A stretch of 10,014 bases of DNA from CAZRCZ01 sp964598765. Lineage in GTDB: Bacteria; Sumerlaeota; Sumerlaeia; MVZB01; JAJFLK01. This document shows positions 1 to 6,548 of the stretch, piece by piece. Position 1 is the first letter of the stretch. Every line of letters begins with the position of its first letter. The stretch spans positions 1-10,014 of the forward strand of contig CAZRCZ010000040.1 in the NCBI GenBank assembly GCA_964598765.1, written 5' to 3'. Both the position numbers and the translations under genes were made by a program. The notes under the pieces were generated by a model, which was not told the DNA's origin, searched no databases, and saw only the letters and a list, made by a program, of their open reading frames with translations.

Positions 1-1155
1 CCCTATGAAGTCGGCAAGGAAAACGTCCTCTACATTCATCTGACGCTGGTTCCGTTCATCGGCACGGCGGGCGAAATCAAAACCAAGCCGAGCCAGCACA
101 GCGTCAAGGCCCTGCGCGAGATCGGCATTCAGCCCGACATGCTTCTCTGCCGGACGGCGATTCCGCTCGACGACGGCGTCCGCCAGAAGATCGCCATGTT
201 TTGCAACGTCACGCCCGACATGGTTTTCGAGGCGCGCGACGCGGATGAAATTTACCGCATCCCGCTCATGTTCGCCGAACAGGGAGTTGAGCAATCGGTC
301 GTCAAGCGGCTCGGGCTGGGGCGCGGCGTCACCGATGCGACCGCTTGGCGCGAAATGATCGGGCGAATGGACACGACGCGGCAGAGCGTCAAGATCGGCG
401 TCGTCGGCAAATACATCAATTTGCAGGACGCCTACAAGAGCGTCTATGAGGCGCTCCGCCACGGCGGGATCGCCAACAACGTGAAAATTGACGCCGCGCG
501 GATTGACTCGGAGGAGATCACACCGGAGACGGTCGAGGCGATGCTCTCGCCGATGGACGGAATTTTGGTCCCCGGCGGATTCGGCAATCGCGGGATCGAG
601 GGAAAAATTTTAGCGGTCAAATATGCCCGCGAAAACAACCTCCCCTATTTCGGCATATGCCTCGGAATGCAGTGCGCGTTGATCGAGTTCGCACGGCACG
701 TTTGCAATCTGGAGCGCGCCAACAGCCGCGAGTTCGACGATGAGACGCCCCATCCGGTCGTGGATTTGCTCGCCACGCAAAAGACGATCACCGCGCTCGG
801 CGGCACGATGCGGCTCGGCTCGTACAGTTGCAAATTGCTCGAAGGAAGCAAGGTCGCGCATCATTACGGCGCCGCGCAGATCAGCGAACGCCACCGCCAC
901 CGCTACGAGGTCAACAACCGCTACCGCGCGCTCTTCGAGGAACACGGCCTGAAACTCGCCGGCCTCTCGCTCGACGGCAAACTGGTTGAGATGATCGAAT
1001 TGCCGAGTCACCCGTGGTTCATCGGTTGCCAATTCCATCCGGAATTCAAATCCCGCCCGCTTCAAGCGCATCCCTTGTTCCGGGGATTCATCGAGGCGGC
1101 CAAGCAGTATCGGATGAAATCACAACCAACGATGGCATCGCACAGTGGGTCATAA
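1..1155 (+). CDS. pyrG: CTP synthase, 3' part (5' end outside window)
   Basis: CTP synthase makes CTP from UTP, ATP and glutamine in the cytoplasm. The frame is open from base 1 and gives 384 residues; the E. coli enzyme has about 545, so roughly 160 residues of the N-terminal synthetase (ALase) domain are missing. The visible part begins in that domain, with the nucleotide-pocket motif TKPSQHSVK and then IGIQPDMLLCR. The C-terminal glutamine amidotransferase domain follows: an oxyanion-loop region LVPGGFGNRGIEGK, the nucleophile Cys in GICLGMQ (codon 658-660), and the catalytic His-Glu pair in FHPEF (His codon 1036-1038). All key amidotransferase residues present in this part are intact. An ATG at 139 is internal, not the start. 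The last dozen residues (KSQPTMASHSGS) look like a poorly conserved tail. The stop is TAA at 1153-1155. Confidence 0.97.
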   Translation, partial: PYEVGKENVLYIHLTLVPFIGTAGEIKTKPSQHSVKALREIGIQPDMLLCRTAIPLDDGVRQKIAMFCNVTPDMVFEARDADEIYRIPLMFAEQGVEQSVVKRLGLGRGVTDATAWREMIGRMDTTRQSVKIGVVGKYINLQDAYKSVYEALRHGGIANNVKIDAARIDSEEITPETVEAMLSPMDGILVPGGFGNRGIEGKILAVKYARENNLPYFGICLGMQCALIEFARHVCNLERANSREFDDETPHPVVDLLATQKTITALGGTMRLGSYSCKLLEGSKVAHHYGAAQISERHRHRYEVNNRYRALFEEHGLKLAGLSLDGKLVEMIELPSHPWFIGCQFHPEFKSRPLQAHPLFRGFIEAAKQYRMKSQPTMASHSGS

Positions 1156-1167
1156 TTTCTATCCCAC

Positions 1168-1171
1168 GGAG
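1168..1171 (+). promoter_or_regulatory. Shine-Dalgarno GGAG for the membrane protein gene
   Basis: GGAG lies 6 bases before the GTG at 1178. The earlier in-frame GTG at 1145 has no such motif, so this site favours the 1178 start. Confidence 0.45.
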
Positions 1172-1177
1172 ATTGAC

Positions 1178-1864
1178 GTGGCCGCAAGTATAACTTCGTG
1201 GGATTTGCAATATCTCACCATGGCGGCTATTCCAATAGCCATTCTCTCCGGCTTGTCTTTCGATAGGATTTTACTACGAGCAATCGCTTCCGCGCGCGAG
1301 CCCACGCATCGCGTAATCCCCGAAAGAACGCCTTGGTTCTTTTTCCGTCATGTGCTCGTCAGAAGAGCGCGAATTTTGGGATGGGTCTATCTCTTCTTTG
1401 TCCCGGCATTAGGATTCGACCTCGCTTATAGCTATCTGTGGTCCGGTTGGATCCCCCGTAAATGCGTAGATGAGCATTTCCGTCGATGCTGGCTTTTGGC
1501 CTGTCTGAACTGGTCAGCCCTAGCCTCTGGTTACACCATACTCTATGTCACTACATCTCTCATTTGGGCTCCAAGACTCAATGATTCTTGGTCTCTGACA
1601 GTGGCGTCGTTTTTGACCGCGACCTTACTCCATTTTTCTCTACGTTATGGAGCTTGGCTCGCGATTCCACATGGATGGGCCGTCGTCCCCCTTGTAGACC
1701 TTGCCACCTTTACTCCCGTACTTGGCGACATCTGCTCCACCACTGCTGGCAAGTTCGTTCCGATACCTCAGATTTACACTTTTTGTGGCACGCTCTTGTT
1801 GTCATACGCAGTTCTCTACTGGATATACACTCAGAACATCCGCTGGTTTCGGCTGGAGGAGTGA
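1178..1864 (+). CDS. Orphan integral membrane protein, function unknown
   Basis: I do not recognise this protein. From the GTG at 1178, which has a GGAG 6 bases upstream, it is 228 residues. An upstream in-frame GTG at 1145 would add 11 residues and overlap the end of pyrG; an ATG at 1220 is another option. Hydrophobic stretches suggest about five membrane segments near residues 11-28, 67-89, 103-130, 139-180 (possibly two) and 199-217. A basic loop of about 40-66 (RHVLVRRAR) probably faces the cytoplasm. There is no signal peptide with a cleavage site and no catalytic motif that I can name. Base composition is visibly lower in GC (about half) than pyrG or the chaperone genes, and codon use is less GC-biased at third positions, which suggests acquisition by transfer or weak selection. 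It may be cotranscribed with pyrG and the next gene. It is probably a real gene because the frame is long and hydrophobic throughout. Confidence 0.6.
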   Translation: MAASITSWDLQYLTMAAIPIAILSGLSFDRILLRAIASAREPTHRVIPERTPWFFFRHVLVRRARILGWVYLFFVPALGFDLAYSYLWSGWIPRKCVDEHFRRCWLLACLNWSALASGYTILYVTTSLIWAPRLNDSWSLTVASFLTATLLHFSLRYGAWLAIPHGWAVVPLVDLATFTPVLGDICSTTAGKFVPIPQIYTFCGTLLLSYAVLYWIYTQNIRWFRLEE

Positions 1865-1893
1865 AACCTTCCAACGTCGCGTCTTACTTTTCC

Positions 1894-1909
1894 CCTCTGT
1901 GCCTCTGTG
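1894..1909 (+). repeat. Tandem 8-base repeat, fragment of a dispersed CTCTGTG-type element
   Basis: CCTCTGTG occurs twice head to tail (1894-1901 and 1902-1909), followed by GG and a T-run. From memory, the reverse complement (CCACAGAGGCACAGAGG) is the core of a short dispersed intergenic sequence found in many environmental bacteria; I could not check this. It overlaps the earliest possible start of the glycosyltransferase gene. Confidence 0.5.
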
Positions 1910-3589
1910 GTTTTTTTGCCAACAAACTTCTCCAAACGCTTCGCCAAAATACCCGACGGCTGGTTCGTCTTCGGCTTCGCGCTGACCGTCCGCCTGATCT
2001 ATCTCCTCCAAATCCGCGCGAACGATCCCTTTTACGATTACACGGTAAAAGGGTTCGATCAGCACACTTATCAGGAGCAGGCGCGGGAGATTCTCGGCGG
2101 CGATGGGCTTTTGCGCCGCTGGGGAGTTTTCTACTACAGTCCGCTCTATTCCTATTTTTGCGCGGCGGCGTTCAAGATCGGCGGGATCGGAAATTTCGAT
2201 CTTCTCCATCTCTTGCACGCGCTCCTCGGCGCGGCGTCGTGCGTATTGGTTTGGCGGCTTGCGCGGAGTTATTTGACGCGCTGGGAATCGCTGGCTGTCG
2301 GCGCACTCGCGTCCCTCTGCGCCCCTTGGCTTTTTTATGAGCAGTTGTTGTTGTTGGAGGTTCTTGTCCTCTCTCTCAATCTGGCGGTTCTCTATTTATC
2401 GCGCTCCACCGAGATTGAAGAGAAGCATCCTGTCGGTCGAATGTTATCAGCCGGAATTTGCTCCGGCCTCGCCTACATCGGTCGAGGCAATTTTTTGCTT
2501 CTGATCCCCGCCTTCGCGTTTTGGATTTGGATTCGAGTCGGTGGCAATCCCCGATCAAACAAGGTGTTGGTCTCTCTATATTTGTTTGGCGCGCTCCTCC
2601 CCATCGCCGCACTGGGATGGCGCAATCACGCCGTCAGTGGCCATTGGATTTTCGGCACGACCAACGGCTCGGCGATGCTCTATCTCGGCAACTCCGCCGA
2701 CGCGACGGGCGAGATGGCCTATTCCGAGCGATTCCGCGAGGCGCAAAAACAAGTTCAGGACGACCCGCGCATTTATCTCACCATGTTACGCGAGGACCTC
2801 CGACAACAGCCGTTCCGAGTCGCCCGAACTCTCCTGCGAAAAACCCGCTACTTCTGGAGCGCAACCGAAATTTCCGACAATTCGAGTCTCGACTTGGGTC
2901 GCGCCTTTTCGCCGCTTCTGCGCTGGGATTTTCTCGACGCGCGGCTTCTCTTCGCCTTGGGATTGATCGGCATGGCTCTTAGCCTCCCTCGCTGGAAGCA
3001 AGAAAGTCTCCTCTGGCTCTACGTCATCCTTTTTTCGCTTTCCATCATCCTCATCATCCCAGTCGGGCGGTATCGGATTCCGATTTTCGCGCCGATGATT
3101 CTCTTCGGCGTCCGCGCAATTTCTTGGGGGGCAAAGTCATTGCGGAATCGCCGCTGGCGCGTCTTGATTCCCGCCATTCTCGTGGGAGTCGCGCTTTGGT
3201 TTTTGCTCGCTCCCTTTTCTCCGGCGCGGGCGCGGGTGGGAGATTATCGCGGATTTCTACGCGCCGCGCTGGAACGGAAAAAATTAATCCCCGCGCGGAC
3301 GCTCGCCGATTGGAGCGTGCGCGATTATCCCAATGATCCGGCCATCCATTCCTTCCGGCTGGCGGTTCTGGTGGAAGCATCGGATTGGACCGAAGCGGAA
3401 GATGAATCCCGCCAATCGGCGGTCTTCCCCGCCCTGACGCCGGAAGGCTACACCGCGCTGGCGCGATTGAATTTGCACGACGGAAAAGTTGATAGGGCGC
3501 GCCAAATCCTGAAGGACCTCCTCGTGCAACGACCGGAATTCCAGTCGGCGCACATATTGCTGAATGAAATTGAAGGGCCGAATCAATAG
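1907..3589 (+). CDS. GT39/PMT-type membrane glycosyltransferase with TPR-like tail
   Basis: This is probably a GT-C fold transferase of the dolichyl/polyprenyl-phosphate mannosyltransferase type (ArnT/PMT_2-like), moving a sugar from a lipid carrier onto a protein or lipid on the outer face of the inner membrane. It has 560 residues from GTG 1907. A first membrane helix (about 19-36) is followed by a periplasmic loop with the family's acidic site in GFDQHTY (Asp51, Tyr55) and the YYSPLY segment (76-81). About eight to ten further membrane helices run to around residue 440, including the stretch ending IIPVGRYRIPIF. The last 110 or so residues are soluble and helical and read like one or two TPR-type repeats (EGYTALARLNLHDGKVDRAR). 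The start is uncertain: GTG 1907 has no Shine-Dalgarno and lies in a repeat, and TTG 1916 is an alternative. The acceptor cannot be told from sequence. Confidence 0.85.
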   Translation: MVFLPTNFSKRFAKIPDGWFVFGFALTVRLIYLLQIRANDPFYDYTVKGFDQHTYQEQAREILGGDGLLRRWGVFYYSPLYSYFCAAAFKIGGIGNFDLLHLLHALLGAASCVLVWRLARSYLTRWESLAVGALASLCAPWLFYEQLLLLEVLVLSLNLAVLYLSRSTEIEEKHPVGRMLSAGICSGLAYIGRGNFLLLIPAFAFWIWIRVGGNPRSNKVLVSLYLFGALLPIAALGWRNHAVSGHWIFGTTNGSAMLYLGNSADATGEMAYSERFREAQKQVQDDPRIYLTMLREDLRQQPFRVARTLLRKTRYFWSATEISDNSSLDLGRAFSPLLRWDFLDARLLFALGLIGMALSLPRWKQESLLWLYVILFSLSIILIIPVGRYRIPIFAPMILFGVRAISWGAKSLRNRRWRVLIPAILVGVALWFLLAPFSPARARVGDYRGFLRAALERKKLIPARTLADWSVRDYPNDPAIHSFRLAVLVEASDWTEAEDESRQSAVFPALTPEGYTALARLNLHDGKVDRARQILKDLLVQRPEFQSAHILLNEIEGPNQ

Positions 3590-3638
3590 GAAACAGCGCT
3601 TGAAAATCAGTCATTGGAATCTCCGTCCTTAAAACACG

Positions 3639-3667
3639 TTGTCTCCCGCGGCGGTCGGGTTTATGTT
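3639..3667 (+). promoter_or_regulatory. Possible sigma70-type promoter for the gamma-CA gene
   Basis: TTGTCT (3639-3644) and TATGTT (3662-3667) are separated by 17 bases. Predicted transcription would begin near 3674. That gives a leader of roughly 77 bases to the GTG at 3751, or an almost leaderless message if the ATG at 3676 is used. Weak hexamers; no other good promoter is visible between the glycosyltransferase stop and this gene. Confidence 0.3.
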
Positions 3668-3741
3668 GTTCGCGCATGAACGAGCCATCGCTTGAATCAC
3701 AGGTATTTGCCATTTCGCGCTGGTCCGACGCTGGCCGGGGC

Positions 3742-3745
3742 GGAG
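3742..3745 (+). promoter_or_regulatory. Shine-Dalgarno GGAG deciding the gamma-CA start
   Basis: GGAG (part of GGAGGA, 3742-3747) stands 5 bases before the GTG at 3751. The upstream ATG at 3676 has no comparable motif. Confidence 0.55.
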
Positions 3746-3750
3746 GATTG

Positions 3751-4269
3751 GTGATTCCGTTTCGAGGATCAACGCCGCAGGTTGGACAGGGGGTTTTGCT
3801 TGCTCCCACCTCGGCGCTGATCGGATCGGTCACGCTCGGGAATCGGGTCGGGATCTGGTTCGGATCGGTCTTGCGGGGAGACATCGCCCCGATTCAAGTC
3901 GGAGACGAAACGAATATCCAAGACCTTTCACTCCTACACGTCGGCGATCAATTTCCATGTTTTGTTGGGCGGCGTTGCGTTGTTGGACATCGCGCGATTC
4001 TTCACGGATGCAGGGTGGAAGACGACGTGCTTGTCGGCATGGGAGCGACGTTGCTGAACGGCGCGGTCGTGGGCGCGGGTTCTATCATCGCCGCAGGATC
4101 GCTCGTAACCGAAGGGGCGGTAATCCCCCCCGGGAGTCTGCTCATGGGGACGCCGGGAAAGATTGTCCGGCAGGTTAAGCCTGAACAGCTCGCCGCGACC
4201 CGGCACCTGGCCGAAAAATACGCTAAATTGGCGGGAGAATATCTGGCGAGTTTTGCCGAGAAAAGTTAA
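3751..4269 (+). CDS. Gamma-class carbonic anhydrase-like protein (YrdA/PaaY type, left-handed beta-helix)
   Basis: From GTG 3751 this is a 172-residue hexapeptide-repeat protein that would form a trimer binding metal between subunits; relatives interconvert CO2 and bicarbonate or have lost measurable activity. All metal-site features of the gamma-CA family are visible: RGDIAPIQVGDETNIQD carries the conserved Arg, Asp, Asn and Gln, LHVGD gives the first His, and VGHRAILHGC gives the other two, spaced five apart as in the archaeal Cam enzyme. The acidic loop with Cam's proton-shuttle Glu is absent, as in YrdA/CamH-like members. A C-terminal helix (about 145-170) follows the coil. I chose GTG 3751 because it follows GGAG by 5 bases and begins at VIPFRG, where family members normally start; ATG 3676 would add 25 residues not matching the family. 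Its neighbour on the right is convergent. Confidence 0.88.
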   Translation: MIPFRGSTPQVGQGVLLAPTSALIGSVTLGNRVGIWFGSVLRGDIAPIQVGDETNIQDLSLLHVGDQFPCFVGRRCVVGHRAILHGCRVEDDVLVGMGATLLNGAVVGAGSIIAAGSLVTEGAVIPPGSLLMGTPGKIVRQVKPEQLAATRHLAEKYAKLAGEYLASFAEKS

Positions 4270-4301
4270 ATCGAAACCATTCTGCGATTCATCGTTCGGA
4301 G

Positions 4302-4321
4302 CGCGGGCTGGAAAGCCTGTG
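4302..4321. repeat. Short dispersed palindrome between convergent genes, possible bidirectional terminator
   Basis: CGCGGGCT (4302-4309) can pair with AGCCTGTG (4314-4321) around a GGAA loop, with two G-T wobbles: an 8-base-pair hairpin. It lies in the 57-base gap between two genes that face each other. The core GGCTGGAAAGCC occurs again at 5655-5666. I recall this sequence (AGGCTTTCCAGCCT on the other strand) as a frequent dispersed element in environmental bacterial genomes; not checked. There is no T-run on either side, so a terminator role is only inferred. Confidence 0.5.
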
Positions 4322-4326
4322 CCACC

Positions 4327-5706
4327 TCATTTGAAGAGATCTTCATCAAAAGAAACCGTGAAGATCTGCCCGAAATCTTTGCCCTCATAATTTTTGACCG
4401 ATTTACCACTGGGGTCGGTCGTCGGAACTGGTTTGTCGAAAGCCAATAATTTTCCATCCGGTGACCAGACCAAATCCTTGCGCGCGGGCGAATCTCCGTG
4501 AGGCGTGAGGAAAACTGATTTTCCGAATTTTGCTCCCGGCTTCACGCACGTCACGGCGACGCCGTTATCGCTCATGCAGGCGACGAAATTGCCCGAAGGA
4601 TGCCAGCGCAATCCGGAACCCGCCCCCTGCGCAAAATGCGTGGCCTGCACCGGACGCAACGCGAGATCGGAAGATTGATCGGAACCGTGAGAGGAAATCA
4701 GGAAAACTTGGAGGAAACCCTTCTCATCGCGTCCGTAATAGGCGATCCGTTTCCCATCCGCGCTTCCCCGAACGATTCCTTGAGCAAAGCCATGCGTCAG
4801 ACGACGAATCTTCACCCCTTTGGGGGGTTGAGGAAATCGAGAGGTCGAACCAGAATCTGCGGTGGTAATGTCCGCATCGGCGGGTATATCCACGACGAAA
4901 AGTGATTCTTCATACGTTTGTCCGTCCGGGTTGCGAACCTTGCCGATAAATGCGCGCATGAGACCTTCGCGTCCGACCCAAGAATCGGCGTAGGCTTTCT
5001 CGATTTCACCCGGTTTGGCGGTTCCCTTCGGGACGACGGAAACGAGCAGGGCGAAATAATGCGTTGCCCCCTTCGGCGCGCGCGAGTTCGATTCCATGTA
5101 GCCGATCGTGCGATCGTATTGGGTCAGGATCGCGTCGTCGTAAGTAAATCCGATCCGTTTTCCGTTGAGGCTGTATTCGTGCCTGTGTGTTCCGCCCCGA
5201 TGCGCGCCCGGAATCGTGTCGCGCGCGGTTTCCGCGTCACGGAGATCAAGCCAACTCAAACTCCCCTTCCCATCGGCGGAGACCTCCGCTCCCGTGCGGT
5301 TAGTTTTCGCGTAAAGCCCGCGCCGCGCAACCTCTTCCAAAAGTGGACCATGAATGAAGATCACCTTGTCGGCAATCGGAGAAAACGAAGCCGCGCCCAC
5401 CCCCGGGGCCGCCTGACCCGTTTGGCTAAACGGTGGAGCGTGCAGAACTGTTTCCTTCCCCGTCGCCAATTCGACCTTTTCAACGCTCCGCGAAAAATCA
5501 ATTCCGGGGCCGAGCGTTTCGCGAGTGTCGTAGCAAAGAAATTTTCCGTCGGCGGAAAAATTGTCGTTGTTGTCCAACTCGTGGTTCTTGGGGGAAAAGG
5601 TAATCTGGCGCTCTTGAGCCGAAGAACTCATGATAGCGCCAAATGCAATGAGCAGGCTGGAAAGCCCGCCTCGCCAAGTTGGAAATCCTGAGCTTCCACG
5701 GGTCAC
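4327..5706 (-). CDS. DUF3748/YidR-like beta-propeller protein, probably exported
   Basis: The 459-residue product resembles E. coli YidR (DUF3748), a TolB/PD40-like beta-propeller of unknown function. The match is collinear: RQITFSPKNH after the leader, FIHGP (about 117-121), RGGTHRHEYSLNGKRIGFTY (170-189), SWVGREGLMRAFIG (242-255), and propeller blades RWHPSGNF (367-374) and VWSPDGKLLAF (413-423). The start is GTG 5706: it shares GTGA with the stop of the upstream ymdB gene and has AAGG 5 bases upstream. This start adds a signal peptide absent from YidR, with basic residues, a hydrophobic core LSSLLIAFGAIM (15-26) and likely cleavage after SSSA (residue 30), so I infer a periplasmic or secreted location. 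ATG 5631 would remove the leader; an ATG at 5799 would run deep into ymdB and is unlikely. Being coupled to ymdB, it is probably expressed with it. Its substrate is unknown. Confidence 0.82.
   Translation of the reverse strand: MTRGSSGFPTWRGGLSSLLIAFGAIMSSSAQERQITFSPKNHELDNNDNFSADGKFLCYDTRETLGPGIDFSRSVEKVELATGKETVLHAPPFSQTGQAAPGVGAASFSPIADKVIFIHGPLLEEVARRGLYAKTNRTGAEVSADGKGSLSWLDLRDAETARDTIPGAHRGGTHRHEYSLNGKRIGFTYDDAILTQYDRTIGYMESNSRAPKGATHYFALLVSVVPKGTAKPGEIEKAYADSWVGREGLMRAFIGKVRNPDGQTYEESLFVVDIPADADITTADSGSTSRFPQPPKGVKIRRLTHGFAQGIVRGSADGKRIAYYGRDEKGFLQVFLISSHGSDQSSDLALRPVQATHFAQGAGSGLRWHPSGNFVACMSDNGVAVTCVKPGAKFGKSVFLTPHGDSPARKDLVWSPDGKLLAFDKPVPTTDPSGKSVKNYEGKDFGQIFTVSFDEDLFK
5655..5666. 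repeat. Second copy of the GGCTGGAAAGCC palindrome core, inside a signal-peptide coding region
   Basis: The 12 bases are identical to 4306-4317 and are followed by CCGCC. On the minus strand they encode GLSSL, the start of the hydrophobic core of the DUF3748 protein's predicted signal peptide. Outside the core the two copies diverge. Confidence 0.5.
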
Positions 5707-6503
5707 GATGGCCTTGCCGTTTTGAATTCCGGATGTCGAATGGGCGTCGCTCGAATCGCCCGTCCCGTTTTTTCGTCCGCTTCGATCAGCAGGGCGCAAA
5801 TCCGCGCCTCTCCCTTGCCCGGCTCATGGTGCGAGGGCATCCCGGTAATCAATTGATCCAGCACGATGTCGCTTCGCACGCCGATGATGGAATCATAAGG
5901 TCCGGTCATGCCCACGTCGGTGATGGCGGCGGTTCCGGCGGCGCTGACGCGTGCGTCGGCGGTCGGAATGTGCGTGTGGGTTCCGATGACGGCCGTGGCC
6001 AAGCCGTCGAGATATACCGCCATTGCGACTTTTTCCGACGTGGCCTCGGCGTGCATGTCCACGATGAGGATGGGCGTCGAGGTCAGAGCCTCTTCCGCCA
6101 ACTTCCGTCCGACGCGAAAAGGACAATCAATCGGTTTCATGAAGGCCCGTCCCATGAGATTCAACACGGCCACCTGAACCGCGCTGGGAGTCGTGTAGAA
6201 TCCGAGTCCGCGCCCCGGCGTTCCCGGGGGCAAATTCGCCGGGCGTAAAAGCCGCTCGTCCTTCTCAAAGAGAGGAAGCGATTCCTTTTGCGCGAAGATA
6301 TGATTCCCGCCGGTCATCACGTCCACGCCCGCGCGGATCAATTCTTGGATGGTGGATTGGGAAACCCCTTTGCCGCCGGCGGAATTTTCGGCGTTGGCAA
6401 TGACCAGATCAATTTCCGATTCCATGCGGAATTGGGGAAGCCATTGCGCAATCGCATGACGCCCGGGTTTGCTGAAAACGTCGCCGATGAATAGAATCTT
6501 CAA
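5703..6503 (-). CDS. ymdB: YmdB/TIGR00282-family metallophosphoesterase (2',3'-cyclic nucleotide phosphodiesterase)
   Basis: The product matches the YmdB family, cytoplasmic dinuclear-metal phosphodiesterases; Bacillus subtilis YmdB acts on 2',3'-cAMP and affects biofilm and motility decisions. From TTG 6503 the protein is 266 residues, the normal size. Metal ligands are all present and fall at or within one residue of the B. subtilis positions: Asp8 (FIGDV), Glu39 and Asn40 (NAENSAGGKG), Asn67 and His68 (GGNHIF), His151 (DMHAEATSEK), His176 and His178 (GTHTHIPTAD). The family block TDVGMTGPYD is also intact. TTG 6503 is preceded by GAGGGG at a 6-base distance and begins right at the family's conserved N-terminus; a TTG at 6533 would add 10 unsupported residues. 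Its TGA overlaps the GTG start of the DUF3748 gene by 4 bases. It lies downstream of the rpoZ hairpin, so it may have its own promoter, although I see no clear one. Confidence 0.93.
   Translation of the reverse strand: MKILFIGDVFSKPGRHAIAQWLPQFRMESEIDLVIANAENSAGGKGVSQSTIQELIRAGVDVMTGGNHIFAQKESLPLFEKDERLLRPANLPPGTPGRGLGFYTTPSAVQVAVLNLMGRAFMKPIDCPFRVGRKLAEEALTSTPILIVDMHAEATSEKVAMAVYLDGLATAVIGTHTHIPTADARVSAAGTAAITDVGMTGPYDSIIGVRSDIVLDQLITGMPSHHEPGKGEARICALLIEADEKTGRAIRATPIRHPEFKTARPS
5712..5715 (-). promoter_or_regulatory. Shine-Dalgarno AAGG for the DUF3748 gene, inside the end of ymdB
   Basis: On the minus strand AAGG stands 5 bases before the GTG at 5706. Together with the GTGA overlap it supports translational coupling to ymdB. 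Confidence 0.4.
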
Positions 6504-6509
6504 CTCGTT

Positions 6510-6515
6510 CCCCTC
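6510..6515 (-). promoter_or_regulatory. ymdB: Shine-Dalgarno GAGGGG for ymdB
   Basis: GAGGGG on the minus strand ends 6 bases before the TTG at 6503 and decides that start over the TTG at 6533. Confidence 0.6.
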
Positions 6516-6548
6516 AATCCAACGGTTGCACAAAATTCACCAAAAGCA

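Noticed and set aside
610..1071. 153-codon minus-strand frame in pyrG
   Set aside because: Antisense to the conserved amidotransferase domain; no supporting motif.
1588..2340. 250-codon plus-strand frame spanning the orphan gene and the start of the glycosyltransferase
   Set aside because: It overlaps two better frames; its translation is Arg/Pro/Ser-rich without domains, and the overlapping glycosyltransferase frame shows clear membrane helices and the Asp motif.
3054..3884. 276-codon minus-strand frame
   Set aside because: Antisense to the glycosyltransferase tail and the gamma-CA gene; low-complexity Arg/Pro composition typical of a shadow frame.
5679..6248. 189-codon plus-strand frame opposite ymdB
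   Set aside because: His/Arg/Gly-rich shadow of a gene in which every metal ligand is intact.
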